A stretch of 8,717 bases of DNA from Hyphomicrobiales bacterium (GTDB taxonomy: Bacteria > Pseudomonadota > Alphaproteobacteria > Rhizobiales > Aestuariivirgaceae). Location: positions 1 to 8,717 of the forward strand of contig JAHFPK010000103.1 in the NCBI GenBank assembly GCA_023266715.1, in the 5' to 3' direction. Position numbers and translations under genes: made by a program. The notes beneath the pieces were generated by a model. It was given only the letters and a program-made list of their open reading frames with translations, was not told the DNA's origin and ran no database searches. This document shows, in pieces, positions 1-5,486 of this stretch (position 1 is the first letter of the stretch; each line of letters opens with the position of its first letter).

Positions 1-2
1 CG

Positions 3-455
3 CTTGAGCAGATGCCGATCTATGATGTGGCGATGAAATACCAGTCCACCGGCACGCCGCTCGTCATTTTTGCGGGCAAGGAATATGGCACCGGTTCATC
101 ACGCGACTGGGCGGCGAAGGGCACGAAACTCCTGGGCGTCCGAGCCGTGATCGCGCAAAGCTTTGAACGCATTCACCGTTCCAACCTGATCGGCATGGGG
201 GTTGTGCCCCTGCAGTTCATGGATGGTGAAAGCTGGCAGACCCTGGGCCTCATCGGCGATGAAACCATCACCATCAACGGGCTGGCGGAAGGCCTGAAGC
301 CGCGTTCCACGATTTCGGTTGAGATCACGCGGGCCGATGGTGCAGTATTGGCCGTGGCTGCGCAGTGCCGGATCGATACATTGGACGAACTTGATTACTT
401 CATGAATGGGGGCATCATGCCCTATGTTTTGCGGAATCTCGCCAAAGCGGCCTAA
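3..455 (+). CDS. acnA: Aconitate hydratase A, C-terminal part (5' end outside window)
   Basis: This is the C-terminal swivel domain of aconitase, the TCA-cycle enzyme that interconverts citrate and isocitrate through cis-aconitate with a [4Fe-4S] cluster in the cytoplasm. The frame is open from the left edge (L-E-Q before the first Met at 12), so the Met at 12 is internal. The block GKEYGTGSSRDWAAKG followed by GVRAVIAQSFERIHRSNL and GMGVVPLQF is the hallmark of the AcnA/IRP-type enzyme; the Ser and Arg of GSSRDW belong to the substrate-binding site. About 150 of the usual roughly 890-900 residues are present, ending in a normal family C-terminus. No terminator hairpin is evident before the next gene. 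Function is certain at family level; the N-terminal cluster ligands cannot be checked here. Confidence 0.97.
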   Translation, partial: LEQMPIYDVAMKYQSTGTPLVIFAGKEYGTGSSRDWAAKGTKLLGVRAVIAQSFERIHRSNLIGMGVVPLQFMDGESWQTLGLIGDETITINGLAEGLKPRSTISVEITRADGAVLAVAAQCRIDTLDELDYFMNGGIMPYVLRNLAKAA

Positions 456-466
456 GGGCCACATTC

Positions 467-492
467 GGAACAAATTAGCCTGTATCCTCGTT
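467..492 (+). promoter_or_regulatory. Candidate EcfG (general stress sigma factor) promoter
   Basis: GGAAC at 467-471, a 17-base spacer and CGTT at 489-492 exactly match the alphaproteobacterial EcfG/SigT-type consensus (GGAAC-N16/17-CGTT). Transcription would start near 499, about 13 bases before the ribosome binding site of the DUF1428 gene. I saw no other match of this quality in the intergenic regions I checked on either strand. The motif match is direct observation; sigma-factor assignment is inference. Confidence 0.6.
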
Positions 493-523
493 TGAGTGCG
501 GTGCGTTAACAAGGAGTACGATG

Positions 524-880
524 ATGACTTATGTTGATGGGTTTGTAGTTCCCGTTCCCAAGAAGAATCTGGCGGCCTATCGCAAAATGGCGAACAAAGC
601 TGGAAAGACCTGGATGAAATATGGCGCGCTTTCCTACATGGAAACCGTTGCGGATGATGTGAAACCCGGAAAGACCACTTCATTCCCGCAAAGCGTCAAG
701 CTGAAAGAGGGGGAGACAGTGATTTTTTCGTGGATCACCTACAAGTCGCGAAAACACCGGGACCAGGTGAATGCGAAAGTCATGAAGGACCCCTTCATGG
801 CCAGCTTTGACGTCAAGACTGCTCCCTTCGATGGGAAGCGGATGTTTTGGGGCGGTTTTAAGAAATTGGTAGCCATGTAG
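524..880 (+). CDS. DUF1428 family protein (YbaA-like)
   Basis: A small soluble cytoplasmic protein of 118 residues recognised by its opening TYVDGFVVPVPKKNLAAYRKMA, the central FSWITYKSRKHRDQVN and the DPFM...PFDGKRMFWGGFK ending, all typical of DUF1428, a family with a dimeric ferredoxin-like (alpha/beta barrel) fold and no established biochemical role. The frame also has an ATG at 521. The strong ribosome binding site AAGGAG (511-516) is 7 bases from the ATG at 524 but only 4 from 521, and family members usually begin M-x-Y, so 524 is preferred. It sits 68 bases after acnA with its own candidate EcfG promoter, so it is probably transcribed separately as a stress-response gene rather than as part of an acnA operon. 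No signal peptide or membrane segment. Confidence 0.9.
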   Translation: MTYVDGFVVPVPKKNLAAYRKMANKAGKTWMKYGALSYMETVADDVKPGKTTSFPQSVKLKEGETVIFSWITYKSRKHRDQVNAKVMKDPFMASFDVKTAPFDGKRMFWGGFKKLVAM

Positions 881-973
881 GACTGGTCTTCCCACAAAAT
901 TCAAACAAAGATGTGATGGGGCCTCACCGGCTTGTGAGTGGCCAGTTGGGGCATTAGCCGTTACATTCGGCCA

Positions 974-1717
974 ATGATACATGCGCTTTCCCGTCGAAAT
1001 GCCTTGGCCCTTGGTGCAGCCGCGATTGTTGCAAAGTCCGGCATAGCCGCGGCTCACCGTCCCGTCATTGTTGAATTGTTCACCAGCCAGGGCTGCTCGT
1101 CCTGCCCGCCGGCTGATGCCTATCTGGAAACATTGAAGGGCAGGCCCGACGTTGTGGCGCTGTCCTATCATGTGGATTATTGGGACTATCTGGGCTGGCG
1201 CGATACGCTCGGCAGCGCAGAATATTCGCAGCGGCAGTATGATTACGCAAAATCGCGCGGTGACAAAAATATCTATACGCCGCAAACGATCATCAATGGC
1301 AGCAAGCATTTTGTGGGAAGCCAGCGTTCATTGGTTTCCGGCGGCATTGATGCTGCACGCATTGAAGGCGCAGTGCGCCGGGTTGACGTCGAGATGTCGG
1401 AGAACAAGACGGATGTGATGATCAACGTCGGTGCGGGCGAACCCACGAAGGAGGCAACCCTGTGGCTCATGGCCTTTGCTCCCGTCATTTCCACCGAGAT
1501 CAAGAAAGGTGAGAATGCCGGAAGCACCATCGCCTATTACAATGTGGTGCGGAAAATGGTGCCCGCCGGCATGTGGCACGGCGAGGCGGCGAAAATTGTC
1601 CTGCCGCGGAGCAGTGTGATCCCTGAGGATTGCAAGGGCTGGGTGGCGCTGTTGCAGGAGGGAAAGGTTGGGCCGGTGATTGGCGCCGCAACGGGGGGCG
1701 TTGCGAGCAGCGCCTGA
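974..1717 (+). CDS. Exported DUF1223 thioredoxin-like protein
   Basis: A 247-residue member of DUF1223, an alphaproteobacterial exported family with a thioredoxin-like fold and unknown substrate. The N-terminus carries a twin-arginine motif (S-R-R-N-A-L, residues 6-11), a hydrophobic stretch and a likely cleavage after A-A-A near residue 27, so Tat export to the periplasm is likely. The mature start VIVELFTSQGCSSCPPAD places a CSSC pair at residues 41-44 in the redox-motif position, followed by the family block SYHVDYWDYLGW. A GTG at 938 would add 12 residues before the signal peptide; the ATG at 974 is chosen because the Tat motif then lies near the N-terminus, although neither start has a clear Shine-Dalgarno. 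Proximity to acnA matches what I recall from Rhizobiales genomes. It ends at TGA with zero bases before the stop of the convergent gene. Confidence 0.9.
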   Translation: MIHALSRRNALALGAAAIVAKSGIAAAHRPVIVELFTSQGCSSCPPADAYLETLKGRPDVVALSYHVDYWDYLGWRDTLGSAEYSQRQYDYAKSRGDKNIYTPQTIINGSKHFVGSQRSLVSGGIDAARIEGAVRRVDVEMSENKTDVMINVGAGEPTKEATLWLMAFAPVISTEIKKGENAGSTIAYYNVVRKMVPAGMWHGEAAKIVLPRSSVIPEDCKGWVALLQEGKVGPVIGAATGGVASSA

Positions 1718-2296
1718 TTATCTTGCCACCTTGTATCTCAGATGGGTGATGTGGGGCGAATTGACGGCGCGGTCACAGGTGAGTTCAATGGGCGTCGAGC
1801 CGATGTGGTCAAAGAGGCGGCTTCCTTTCCCAAGCAGGACTGGAACAAGCTGGATGTAAATTTCGTCGGCGAGCCCTTCGTCCAGGAGTTGCTGGGCAAC
1901 GCTTGCCCCCATCACAATGACAACTTTCCGGGCAGCAGCGGCCTTGGCCTGTTCGAGCGCGCTGTTGATGCCCTCACTGACAAAGGTGAAGGTCGCACTT
2001 TTCATAATCAGGTTGTCGCGCTTTTCGTGGGTGAGCACAAAGCTCGGCGCGGGGTAGGGCGTATCTCTCCAATGCTGCAGCCCCACGTCAAAAGTACGCT
2101 TGCCCAGGATGACGGCTCCAACCTTTGCCAGGAGTTCCCTCGCCATTCCCAAATCAATGCTGTTTTCGGGGCCGGCATGGAACATCCACCGATGGAGCCG
2201 GTCGCCGCCAATGCCCATGGCATGGTCCATGCTGATGTCCGGCCCGGTAACGAATCCGTCCAGCGACATTGAAAACGTCAATACGACCTTCGCCAT
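1718..2296 (-). CDS. Dihydrofolate reductase / RibD C-terminal-domain family protein
   Basis: A 192-residue cytoplasmic protein of the RibD_C/DHFR-like superfamily, NADPH-binding reductases of mostly unknown substrate (the YwjB/YyaP type). The start VVLTFSMSLDGFVTGPD is the family's first strand and substrate-side loop, GAVILGKRTFD is the cofactor-binding segment, VVIVMGASVAQQLLDEGLADEI the second nucleotide-binding segment, and IQLVPVLLGKGSRLF the standard C-terminal strand region. Length is typical of the stand-alone domain, so this is not a true riboflavin-pathway RibD (no deaminase domain) nor clearly a folate enzyme. The start is set by AGGAG (2303-2307 on the complement) just upstream of ATG. 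The gene converges on the DUF1223 gene: their stop codons occupy adjacent triplets 1715-1717 and 1718-1720. Confidence 0.9.
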   Translation of the reverse strand: MAKVVLTFSMSLDGFVTGPDISMDHAMGIGGDRLHRWMFHAGPENSIDLGMARELLAKVGAVILGKRTFDVGLQHWRDTPYPAPSFVLTHEKRDNLIMKSATFTFVSEGINSALEQAKAAAARKVVIVMGASVAQQLLDEGLADEIYIQLVPVLLGKGSRLFDHIGSTPIELTCDRAVNSPHITHLRYKVAR

Positions 2297-2323
2297 GCAC
2301 TTCTCCTGAACCAGCCCGGAAAT

Positions 2324-2351
2324 TTATCACACCAGGCTCGCGCGGAGACAA
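2324..2351 (-). promoter_or_regulatory. Weak candidate sigma70-type promoter for the DHFR-like gene
   Basis: On the minus strand TTGTCT (2351-2346), a 16-base spacer and TGATAA (2329-2324) lie upstream of the gene's ribosome binding site. Each box matches only part of the consensus, so this is a best guess for the region. Confidence 0.25.
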
Positions 2352-2497
2352 GCAGGAGATTGCAGGGAGAAACGTAACCCATCACGAAAATCGGACCTTT
2401 GATCACGAAATTGTTTTTAACGCTTTTGCAACTGTGTTTTTGCCGACCCCGTTCCTGTCAGTGTTGGTCAATCAACAAAATCAAACAGGAGATTCCC

Positions 2498-3046
2498 ATG
2501 ATTAAATCATCCCTCATTGCACTTTCGCTTACCCTCGGACTTGGTGCCTCGTCCGCCTTTGCCGGCATGATGGTTGGCGGCGCAGAAATGTTCCCCGCCA
2601 AGAATATCATTGAAAATGCCGTAAACTCCAAGGATCACACCACGCTAGTGGCCGCTGTCAAGGCCGCCGGCCTGGTTGAAACCCTGCAGAGCGATGGCCC
2701 GTTCACCGTATTTGCCCCCACCAACGAAGCCTTCGCGGCACTGCCTGCCGGCACCGTTGAAGGCCTTCTGAAACCGGAAGCCAAGGCAACCTTGACGAAG
2801 GTCCTCACCTGCCATGTGGTCGGCGCCAAGGCGATGTCCGATGTTGTCATGAAAATGGTGAAGGATGATGGTGGCATGCACAAGGTGAAAACCGTTGGCG
2901 GCTGCGAACTCGTGCTGAAGCTTGATGGCGACAAGGTTACGGTGACCGATGAATCCGGCGGCGTTGCGAATGTCACCATTGCAGACGTTGAGCAATCAAA
3001 TGGCGTAATCCATGTGATTGACAAGGTTCTCTTGCCGAAGATGTAA
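2498..3046 (+). CDS. Secreted fasciclin (FAS1) domain protein
   Basis: A 182-residue secreted protein with one FAS1 domain, a fold linked to adhesion and surface interactions. The signal peptide (MIKSSLIALSLTLGLGASSAFA, cleavage after residue 22) is followed by the FAS1 domain over about 36-181: the conserved FTVFAPTNEAFAALP block (69-83), the TCHVVGAK region (104-111) and the C-terminal VTIADVEQSNGVIHVIDKVLLP. Two cysteines (105 and 136) could form a disulfide after export. The frame extends upstream to an ATG at 2399, but that extension ruins the signal peptide; AGGAGA at 2487-2492 is well spaced from the ATG at 2498. It is isolated, with a 200-base upstream gap in which no convincing promoter was recognised, and is closed by a strong terminator. 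The specific role is unknown; single-FAS1 exported proteins are common in bacteria. Confidence 0.92.
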   Translation: MIKSSLIALSLTLGLGASSAFAGMMVGGAEMFPAKNIIENAVNSKDHTTLVAAVKAAGLVETLQSDGPFTVFAPTNEAFAALPAGTVEGLLKPEAKATLTKVLTCHVVGAKAMSDVVMKMVKDDGGMHKVKTVGGCELVLKLDGDKVTVTDESGGVANVTIADVEQSNGVIHVIDKVLLPKM

Positions 3047-3062
3047 ACGCGGCGACAGGAGG

Positions 3063-3099
3063 AGCAGGACCGGATATTTCCTCGTCCGGTCCTGCTTTA
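3063..3099 (+). terminator. Intrinsic terminator of the fasciclin gene
   Basis: A perfect 12-bp stem (3063-3074 with 3085-3096) with a 10-base loop is followed by TTTATTTA. It lies 17 bases after the fasciclin stop and 5 bases before the end of the convergent asd gene. Read on the minus strand the stem has no T run after it, so as an intrinsic terminator it favours the plus strand. Confidence 0.9.
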
Positions 3100-3103
3100 T
3101 TTA

Positions 3104-4141
3104 CTATGCGGCCTTTTTCAAAAGCCCGCGGTTGATCAGGCATTCGGCGATCTGCACAGTGTTCAATGCGGCACCCTTGCGCAGATTGTCGGAAACAACC
3201 CATAGATTGATGCCGTTCTCGATGGTTGAATCCTCGCGGATACGGCTGATGAAGGTGGCGAAATCGCCGACGCATTCAACCGGCGTGACGTAGCCGCCAT
3301 CTTCGCGCTTATCAACCACCATGCAGCCCGGCGCTTCACGCAGGATCTCGCGCACTTCCTCGGCGGAAATCGGCTTTTCGAACTCGATGTTAACGGCTTC
3401 CGAATGGCCCACGAACACGGGCACGCGCACGCAGGTTGCGGTCAACTTGATCTTGAGATCGAGAATCTTCTTGGTCTCGACCACCATCTTCCATTCTTCC
3501 TTGGTCTCGCCTGAATCCATGAATACGTCGATATGGGGGATGACATTGAAGGCGATCTGCTTGGTGAATTTCTTGGGCGTTGGCGAATCAGTGACGAAGA
3601 TGCCCTTGGTCTGATTCCACAATTCGTCCAGGCCTTCCTTGCCGGCACCGGACACGGATTGGTACGTGGCTACAACCACGCGCTTGATCCTGGCCACATC
3701 ATGCAAAGGCTTGAGAGCCACCACGAGTTGGGCGGTTGAACAATTGGGATTGGCTATAATGTTGCGGCGCTTGTTGCGCGCCATATATTCAACTAGGGCA
3801 GGCGCGTTCACTTCGGGAACGATCAAGGGCACTTCTGGGTCATAGCGCCAGCAGGAGGAATTGTCGATGACTATGGGGCCAAGCGCGCCAATGCGCGGCG
3901 ACCATTCCTTGGAGACGGCCGAGCCCGCCGACATCAGCACGAAATCGACCTGGGAGAAATCGAACTGCTCCAGATCCTTGCACTTCAAGGTTTTGTCGCC
4001 AAAGGAAACTTCCACGCCCATAGAGCGGCGCGATGCTATGGCAAAGCACTTGTCAACCGGGAACTCGCGTTCGGCCAGAATATTCAGCATTTCGCGGCCC
4101 ACATTGCCCGTGGCGCCTACGACTGCAACCTTATAACCCAT
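3104..4141 (-). CDS. asd: Aspartate-semialdehyde dehydrogenase
   Basis: Cytoplasmic enzyme reducing L-aspartyl-4-phosphate to L-aspartate 4-semialdehyde with NADPH, the branch-point step for lysine/diaminopimelate (cell wall), threonine, isoleucine and methionine. The 345-residue length is normal. Visible motifs: the nucleotide-binding loop GATGNVG (9-15), NPNCST with the catalytic Cys134, SVSGAGKEGLDEL (162-174), and RVPVFVGHSEAVNIEF with the substrate-binding Arg239 and catalytic His246. The start is supported by AAGGAG six bases upstream. It stands alone on the minus strand, convergent with the fasciclin gene. Its roughly 245-base leader contains a Lys/Thr-rich leader peptide and competing hairpins, suggesting control by transcription attenuation. 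Confidence 0.98.
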   Translation of the reverse strand: MGYKVAVVGATGNVGREMLNILAEREFPVDKCFAIASRRSMGVEVSFGDKTLKCKDLEQFDFSQVDFVLMSAGSAVSKEWSPRIGALGPIVIDNSSCWRYDPEVPLIVPEVNAPALVEYMARNKRRNIIANPNCSTAQLVVALKPLHDVARIKRVVVATYQSVSGAGKEGLDELWNQTKGIFVTDSPTPKKFTKQIAFNVIPHIDVFMDSGETKEEWKMVVETKKILDLKIKLTATCVRVPVFVGHSEAVNIEFEKPISAEEVREILREAPGCMVVDKREDGGYVTPVECVGDFATFISRIREDSTIENGINLWVVSDNLRKGAALNTVQIAECLINRGLLKKAA

Positions 4142-4179
4142 GGAAATCTCCTTAAAGTAATCTCTAATCCGCCCGCTCT

Positions 4180-4195
4180 GGAGCCTTTAGGCTCC
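4180..4195 (-). other. Hairpin in the asd leader just before the ribosome binding site
   Basis: GGAGCC-TAAA-GGCTCC forms a perfect 6-bp stem with a 4-base loop in the asd RNA, 26 bases upstream of AAGGAG; flanking CCG and CGG can extend it across an internal loop. Its CUAAAGG (4190-4184) is also complementary to CCUUUAG (4262-4256), the last codons and stop of the leader peptide, giving a further alternative pairing. Confidence 0.55.
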
Positions 4196-4204
4196 GCTTT
4201 CGGC

Positions 4205-4229
4205 AAAAGGGGGTTCGGCCAGCACCCCC
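4205..4229 (-). terminator. asd leader: Putative attenuator terminator in the asd leader
   Basis: In the minus-strand RNA, GGGGGU (4229-4224) pairs with ACCCCC (4214-4209) around a 9-base loop and is followed at once by UUUU (4208-4205). The stem is short but almost all G-C; the U run is only four bases, so termination may be partial, as is usual for attenuators. It lies between the leader peptide stop and asd, where an attenuator terminator would be expected. Confidence 0.6.
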
Positions 4230-4246
4230 GAGAGCGATCAGGCCGA
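4215..4246 (-). promoter_or_regulatory. asd leader: Putative antiterminator hairpin in the asd leader
   Basis: UCGGCC (4246-4241) is perfectly complementary to GGCCGA (4220-4215). This 6-bp stem encloses the 5' arm of the terminator and uses the terminator's loop, so the two cannot form together without a pseudoknot. The UCGGCC arm begins 10 bases after the leader stop codon, within the footprint of a ribosome sitting on that stop. This would block the antiterminator when the leader is fully translated. Confidence 0.55.
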
Positions 4247-4255
4247 GGGATGAGG

Positions 4256-4363
4256 CTAAAGGGTTTTTTTAGTCGGTTTTTTGAAAGTGGTGAAAAGGCA
4301 TGCCCGACCGCTGATTGCGGGGGCAATCCGGTCTGAACGCATCGCTGAAACGGCGATATTCAT
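4256..4363 (-). CDS. Lys/Thr-rich leader peptide controlling asd (35 codons)
   Basis: A 35-codon frame on the minus strand from ATG at 4363 to TAG at 4258-4256. Residues 25-35 read TTFKKPTKKTL: four Thr and four Lys in 11 residues, whereas residues 1-24 contain neither amino acid. A modest Shine-Dalgarno (AAGGG) lies six bases before the ATG, and the predicted transcription start is only about 23 bases upstream. Asd supplies the precursor of both lysine and threonine, so the clustered codons are of the kind used in attenuators such as thrL. Proposed role: when charged tRNA-Lys or tRNA-Thr is scarce, ribosomes stall at 4291-4262, the downstream antiterminator forms and asd is transcribed; with ample supply the ribosome reaches the stop and the terminator forms. 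The peptide itself probably has no function. The geometry is seen directly; regulation is inference. Confidence 0.65.
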   Translation of the reverse strand: MNIAVSAMRSDRIAPAISGRACLFTTFKKPTKKTL

Positions 4364-4392
4364 AAGTGGCCCTTGTTTTCAAATCTGGGCGG

Positions 4393-4420
4393 TTTCTAGC
4401 AGGTCCCGCTTTCCTGTCAA
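4393..4420 (-). promoter_or_regulatory. Sigma70-type promoter of the asd leader transcript
   Basis: TTGACA (4420-4415, perfect -35), 16-base spacer, TAGAAA (4398-4393, four of six -10 positions) on the minus strand. The expected start near 4386 places the leader peptide ATG about 23 bases downstream and asd about 245 bases downstream. Confidence 0.6.
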
Positions 4421-4429
4421 CCGTTAGCG

Positions 4430-4471
4430 CGTGATCAGGTTAAGTGGGCACCGGTAAACCGCCCGATCACG
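4430..4471 (+). repeat. Imperfect palindrome between the asd and tRNA-Ser promoters
   Basis: CGTGATC (4430-4436) and GATCACG (4465-4471) are inverted copies. Inside them GGGC (4446-4449) pairs with GCCC (4461-4464), and CGGT (4452-4455) with ACCG (4458-4461) is an alternative inner stem. It is not followed by a T run on either strand. It could be an operator between two divergent units or a structured remnant; no function can be assigned. Confidence 0.45.
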
Positions 4472-4502
4472 TGGCTCACATTGAATCTTGCCGAATTGGG
4501 GG

Positions 4503-4531
4503 TTGGCACGGCCGTCGGTCTTGGCTAATTA
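4503..4531 (+). promoter_or_regulatory. Candidate promoter of tRNA-Ser
   Basis: TTGGCA (4503-4508), 17-base spacer, TAATTA (4526-4531). The expected start is near 4538, giving about 24 bases of 5' leader before the mature tRNA, which is usual for a single tRNA gene. Confidence 0.5.
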
Positions 4532-4561
4532 GCGTCCAGCGACCAAAGATGTTCTATATGC

Positions 4562-4651
4562 GGAGAGGTGGCAGAGTGGTCGATCGCGTCGCACTCGAAA
4601 TGCGAAGTACGCGCAAGCGTACCGGGGGTTCGAATCCCTCCCTCTCCGCCA
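4562..4651 (+). tRNA. tRNA-Ser (anticodon CGA)
   Basis: A complete class II tRNA. The acceptor stem GGAGAGG (4562-4568) pairs with CCTCTCC (4641-4647), followed by discriminator G and an encoded CCA (4649-4651). The D arm is at about 4571-4588. The anticodon stem TCGCA/TGCGA frames the loop CTCGAAA (4594-4600), giving anticodon CGA at 4596-4598, which reads UCG. The long variable arm GTACGC-GCAA-GCGTAC is diagnostic of serine tRNAs, and the T loop TTCGAAT closes the fold. No second copy of its 3' end was seen in the window, so there is no sign of integration into this gene. Confidence 0.97.
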
Positions 4652-4896
4652 ATATTTTCACCTATATAATTGAAATTATTTAGTTATTTCAAAAAGTATA
4701 ATCGGCTGCCCCACTATGTGCCCTGCCAGCTGACTCGTTGCGGCCTCACTTGACGCTTGGCTTTGAAGCCACCTGTTGCGCTGCCTGCACCTCATTGGCT
4801 CTTCCCTGGAATTTTTCAGATGCACATGCTGGCTATCGCCGTTTCAGTGTTGCGTTCGACGCTCTCAATCCGCATGATTTCGCTCTGTGAGAGGTT
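4652..4896. other. Non-coding stretch after tRNA-Ser
   Basis: No credible gene on either strand. The first 50 bases are strongly AT-rich and contain a weak hairpin, TTGAAAT (4670-4676) with ATTTCAA (4686-4692), not followed by a T run. It may mark the 3' end of the tRNA precursor. The remainder is unremarkable. Confidence 0.5.
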
Positions 4897-4950
4897 AAAA
4901 GCGCTCATGACACCGCTGGGTTAGGGATACTCTTCCATAACTTGAGCGCT
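4897..4950 (-). terminator. Possible terminator of the H1-like gene
   Basis: AGCGCTCA (4950-4943 on the minus strand, overlapping the stop codon) is inversely repeated by TGAGCGCT (4907-4900), which runs into TTT (4899-4897). The loop is long (35 bases), so the terminator would be weak. Confidence 0.4.
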
Positions 4951-5224
4951 AGTCGTCTTTGGGTTTCTCATCCGTACTACCGGGGAGGAGTGGGGCCGCG
5001 ACCTGCGCAATTGCTTCAACTGCGCGCCGCACGATTCCTTTGCCGGCTTTTGTCGCCGCGGCGGTCTTCCGGCGAGCCGACTTTACGACCGCGCGAACGG
5101 TTTTTCCGACTGTCTTAGCTCTGCGAATTTGTTTTTTGGCTACCTTCCTGGCGCTAACCTTTTTCTTCGCAGGCTTCTTGGCGCTGGCTTTCCTTTTCGC
5201 GGTTCGTTTTGCTTTGCGGGCCAT
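4949..5224 (-). CDS. Lysine/alanine-rich histone H1-like protein
   Basis: A 91-residue, very basic protein. Residues 1-60 are a run of Lys/Arg/Ala repeats (KAKRTAKRKASAKKPAKKK and similar), resembling the C-terminal tail of eukaryotic histone H1 and bacterial H1-like proteins of the AlgP/HctA kind. Residues about 57-80 form a less basic Ala/Val-rich helix, and the end TDEKPKDD is acidic. Such proteins bind DNA or RNA non-specifically through charge and compact the nucleoid, but low complexity makes family assignment uncertain. The frame extends 24 codons upstream to 5296; the ATG at 5224 is chosen because AAAGGAA lies about six bases upstream and MARKAKR is a typical start. The gene stands alone, divergent from the next gene, with a weak terminator overlapping its stop. 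Confidence 0.8.
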   Translation of the reverse strand: MARKAKRTAKRKASAKKPAKKKVSARKVAKKQIRRAKTVGKTVRAVVKSARRKTAAATKAGKGIVRRAVEAIAQVAAPLLPGSTDEKPKDD

Positions 5225-5357
5225 AATCTGTTCCTTTGCATTGATGCTTCTCAGCACTAACTCCTGAGGTTGCCGAAGACATGGAGCTGCAGACAACGCT
5301 GCAACGTTATCATGAGATTATGGGGCCGACGATATCTAATTCATGTCCAAAGCTGAA

Positions 5358-5388
5358 GGAAAACCGAGGCAAACAAGCCGGGTTTTTC
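5358..5388. terminator. Hairpin with T-rich arms in the H1-like / AOC-like intergenic region
   Basis: AAAACC (5360-5365) pairs with GGTTTT (5381-5386) and GGC (5368-5370) with GCC (5377-5379), around a 6-base loop. The 3' arm ends in T5 on the plus strand and T4 on the minus strand, so it looks like a bidirectional terminator. No annotated transcript ends here on either strand, so it may be an RNA end or a remnant. Confidence 0.35.
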
Positions 5389-5397
5389 ATTCCGTCA

Positions 5398-5424
5398 ATC
5401 ATTTGCCGGAAGCCGGGAAATGAT
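5398..5424. repeat. Interrupted palindrome upstream of the AOC-like gene
   Basis: Left arm ATCATTTGCCGG (5398-5409) and right arm CCGGGAAATGAT (5413-5424) are inverted copies with one mismatch, separated by AAG. The element ends 62 bases before the ATG of the AOC-like gene, a plausible operator position or a stable RNA hairpin. No repressor is encoded alongside. Confidence 0.5.
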
Positions 5425-5486
5425 GCTATGTTTTTGGCGCGGCGAAAGCCACGACGGCCAGCAATTTGTGACAGCAGGAGGTAATA

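Noticed and set aside
938..973. GTG start at 938 for the DUF1223 protein
   Set aside because: It would add 12 non-family residues before the twin-arginine signal; no Shine-Dalgarno supports it. The alternative at 974 also lacks one, so some doubt remains.
1742..2272. Long open frame (176 codons) on the plus strand antisense to the DHFR-like gene
   Set aside because: It mirrors a well-supported gene on the minus strand, has no ribosome binding site and no recognisable domain; it is a by-product of codon bias.
2399..2497. 33-codon N-terminal extension of the fasciclin protein from ATG 2399
   Set aside because: It would bury a clear signal peptide, has no ribosome binding site and is AT-rich like the intergenic DNA; ATG 2498 has AGGAGA well placed.
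4117..4326. 69-codon minus-strand frame overlapping the asd start and covering the leader hairpins
   Set aside because: It lies in a different frame from the leader peptide, reads through the hairpin repeats (PLLPKAEPKGSRAGG) and lacks a Shine-Dalgarno; the structured RNA explains the sequence better.
4562..4700. tRNA-Ser as an integration site for a genomic island covering the small-gene region
   Set aside because: No integrase and no repeat of the tRNA 3' end within the window; a distant right end cannot be tested here.
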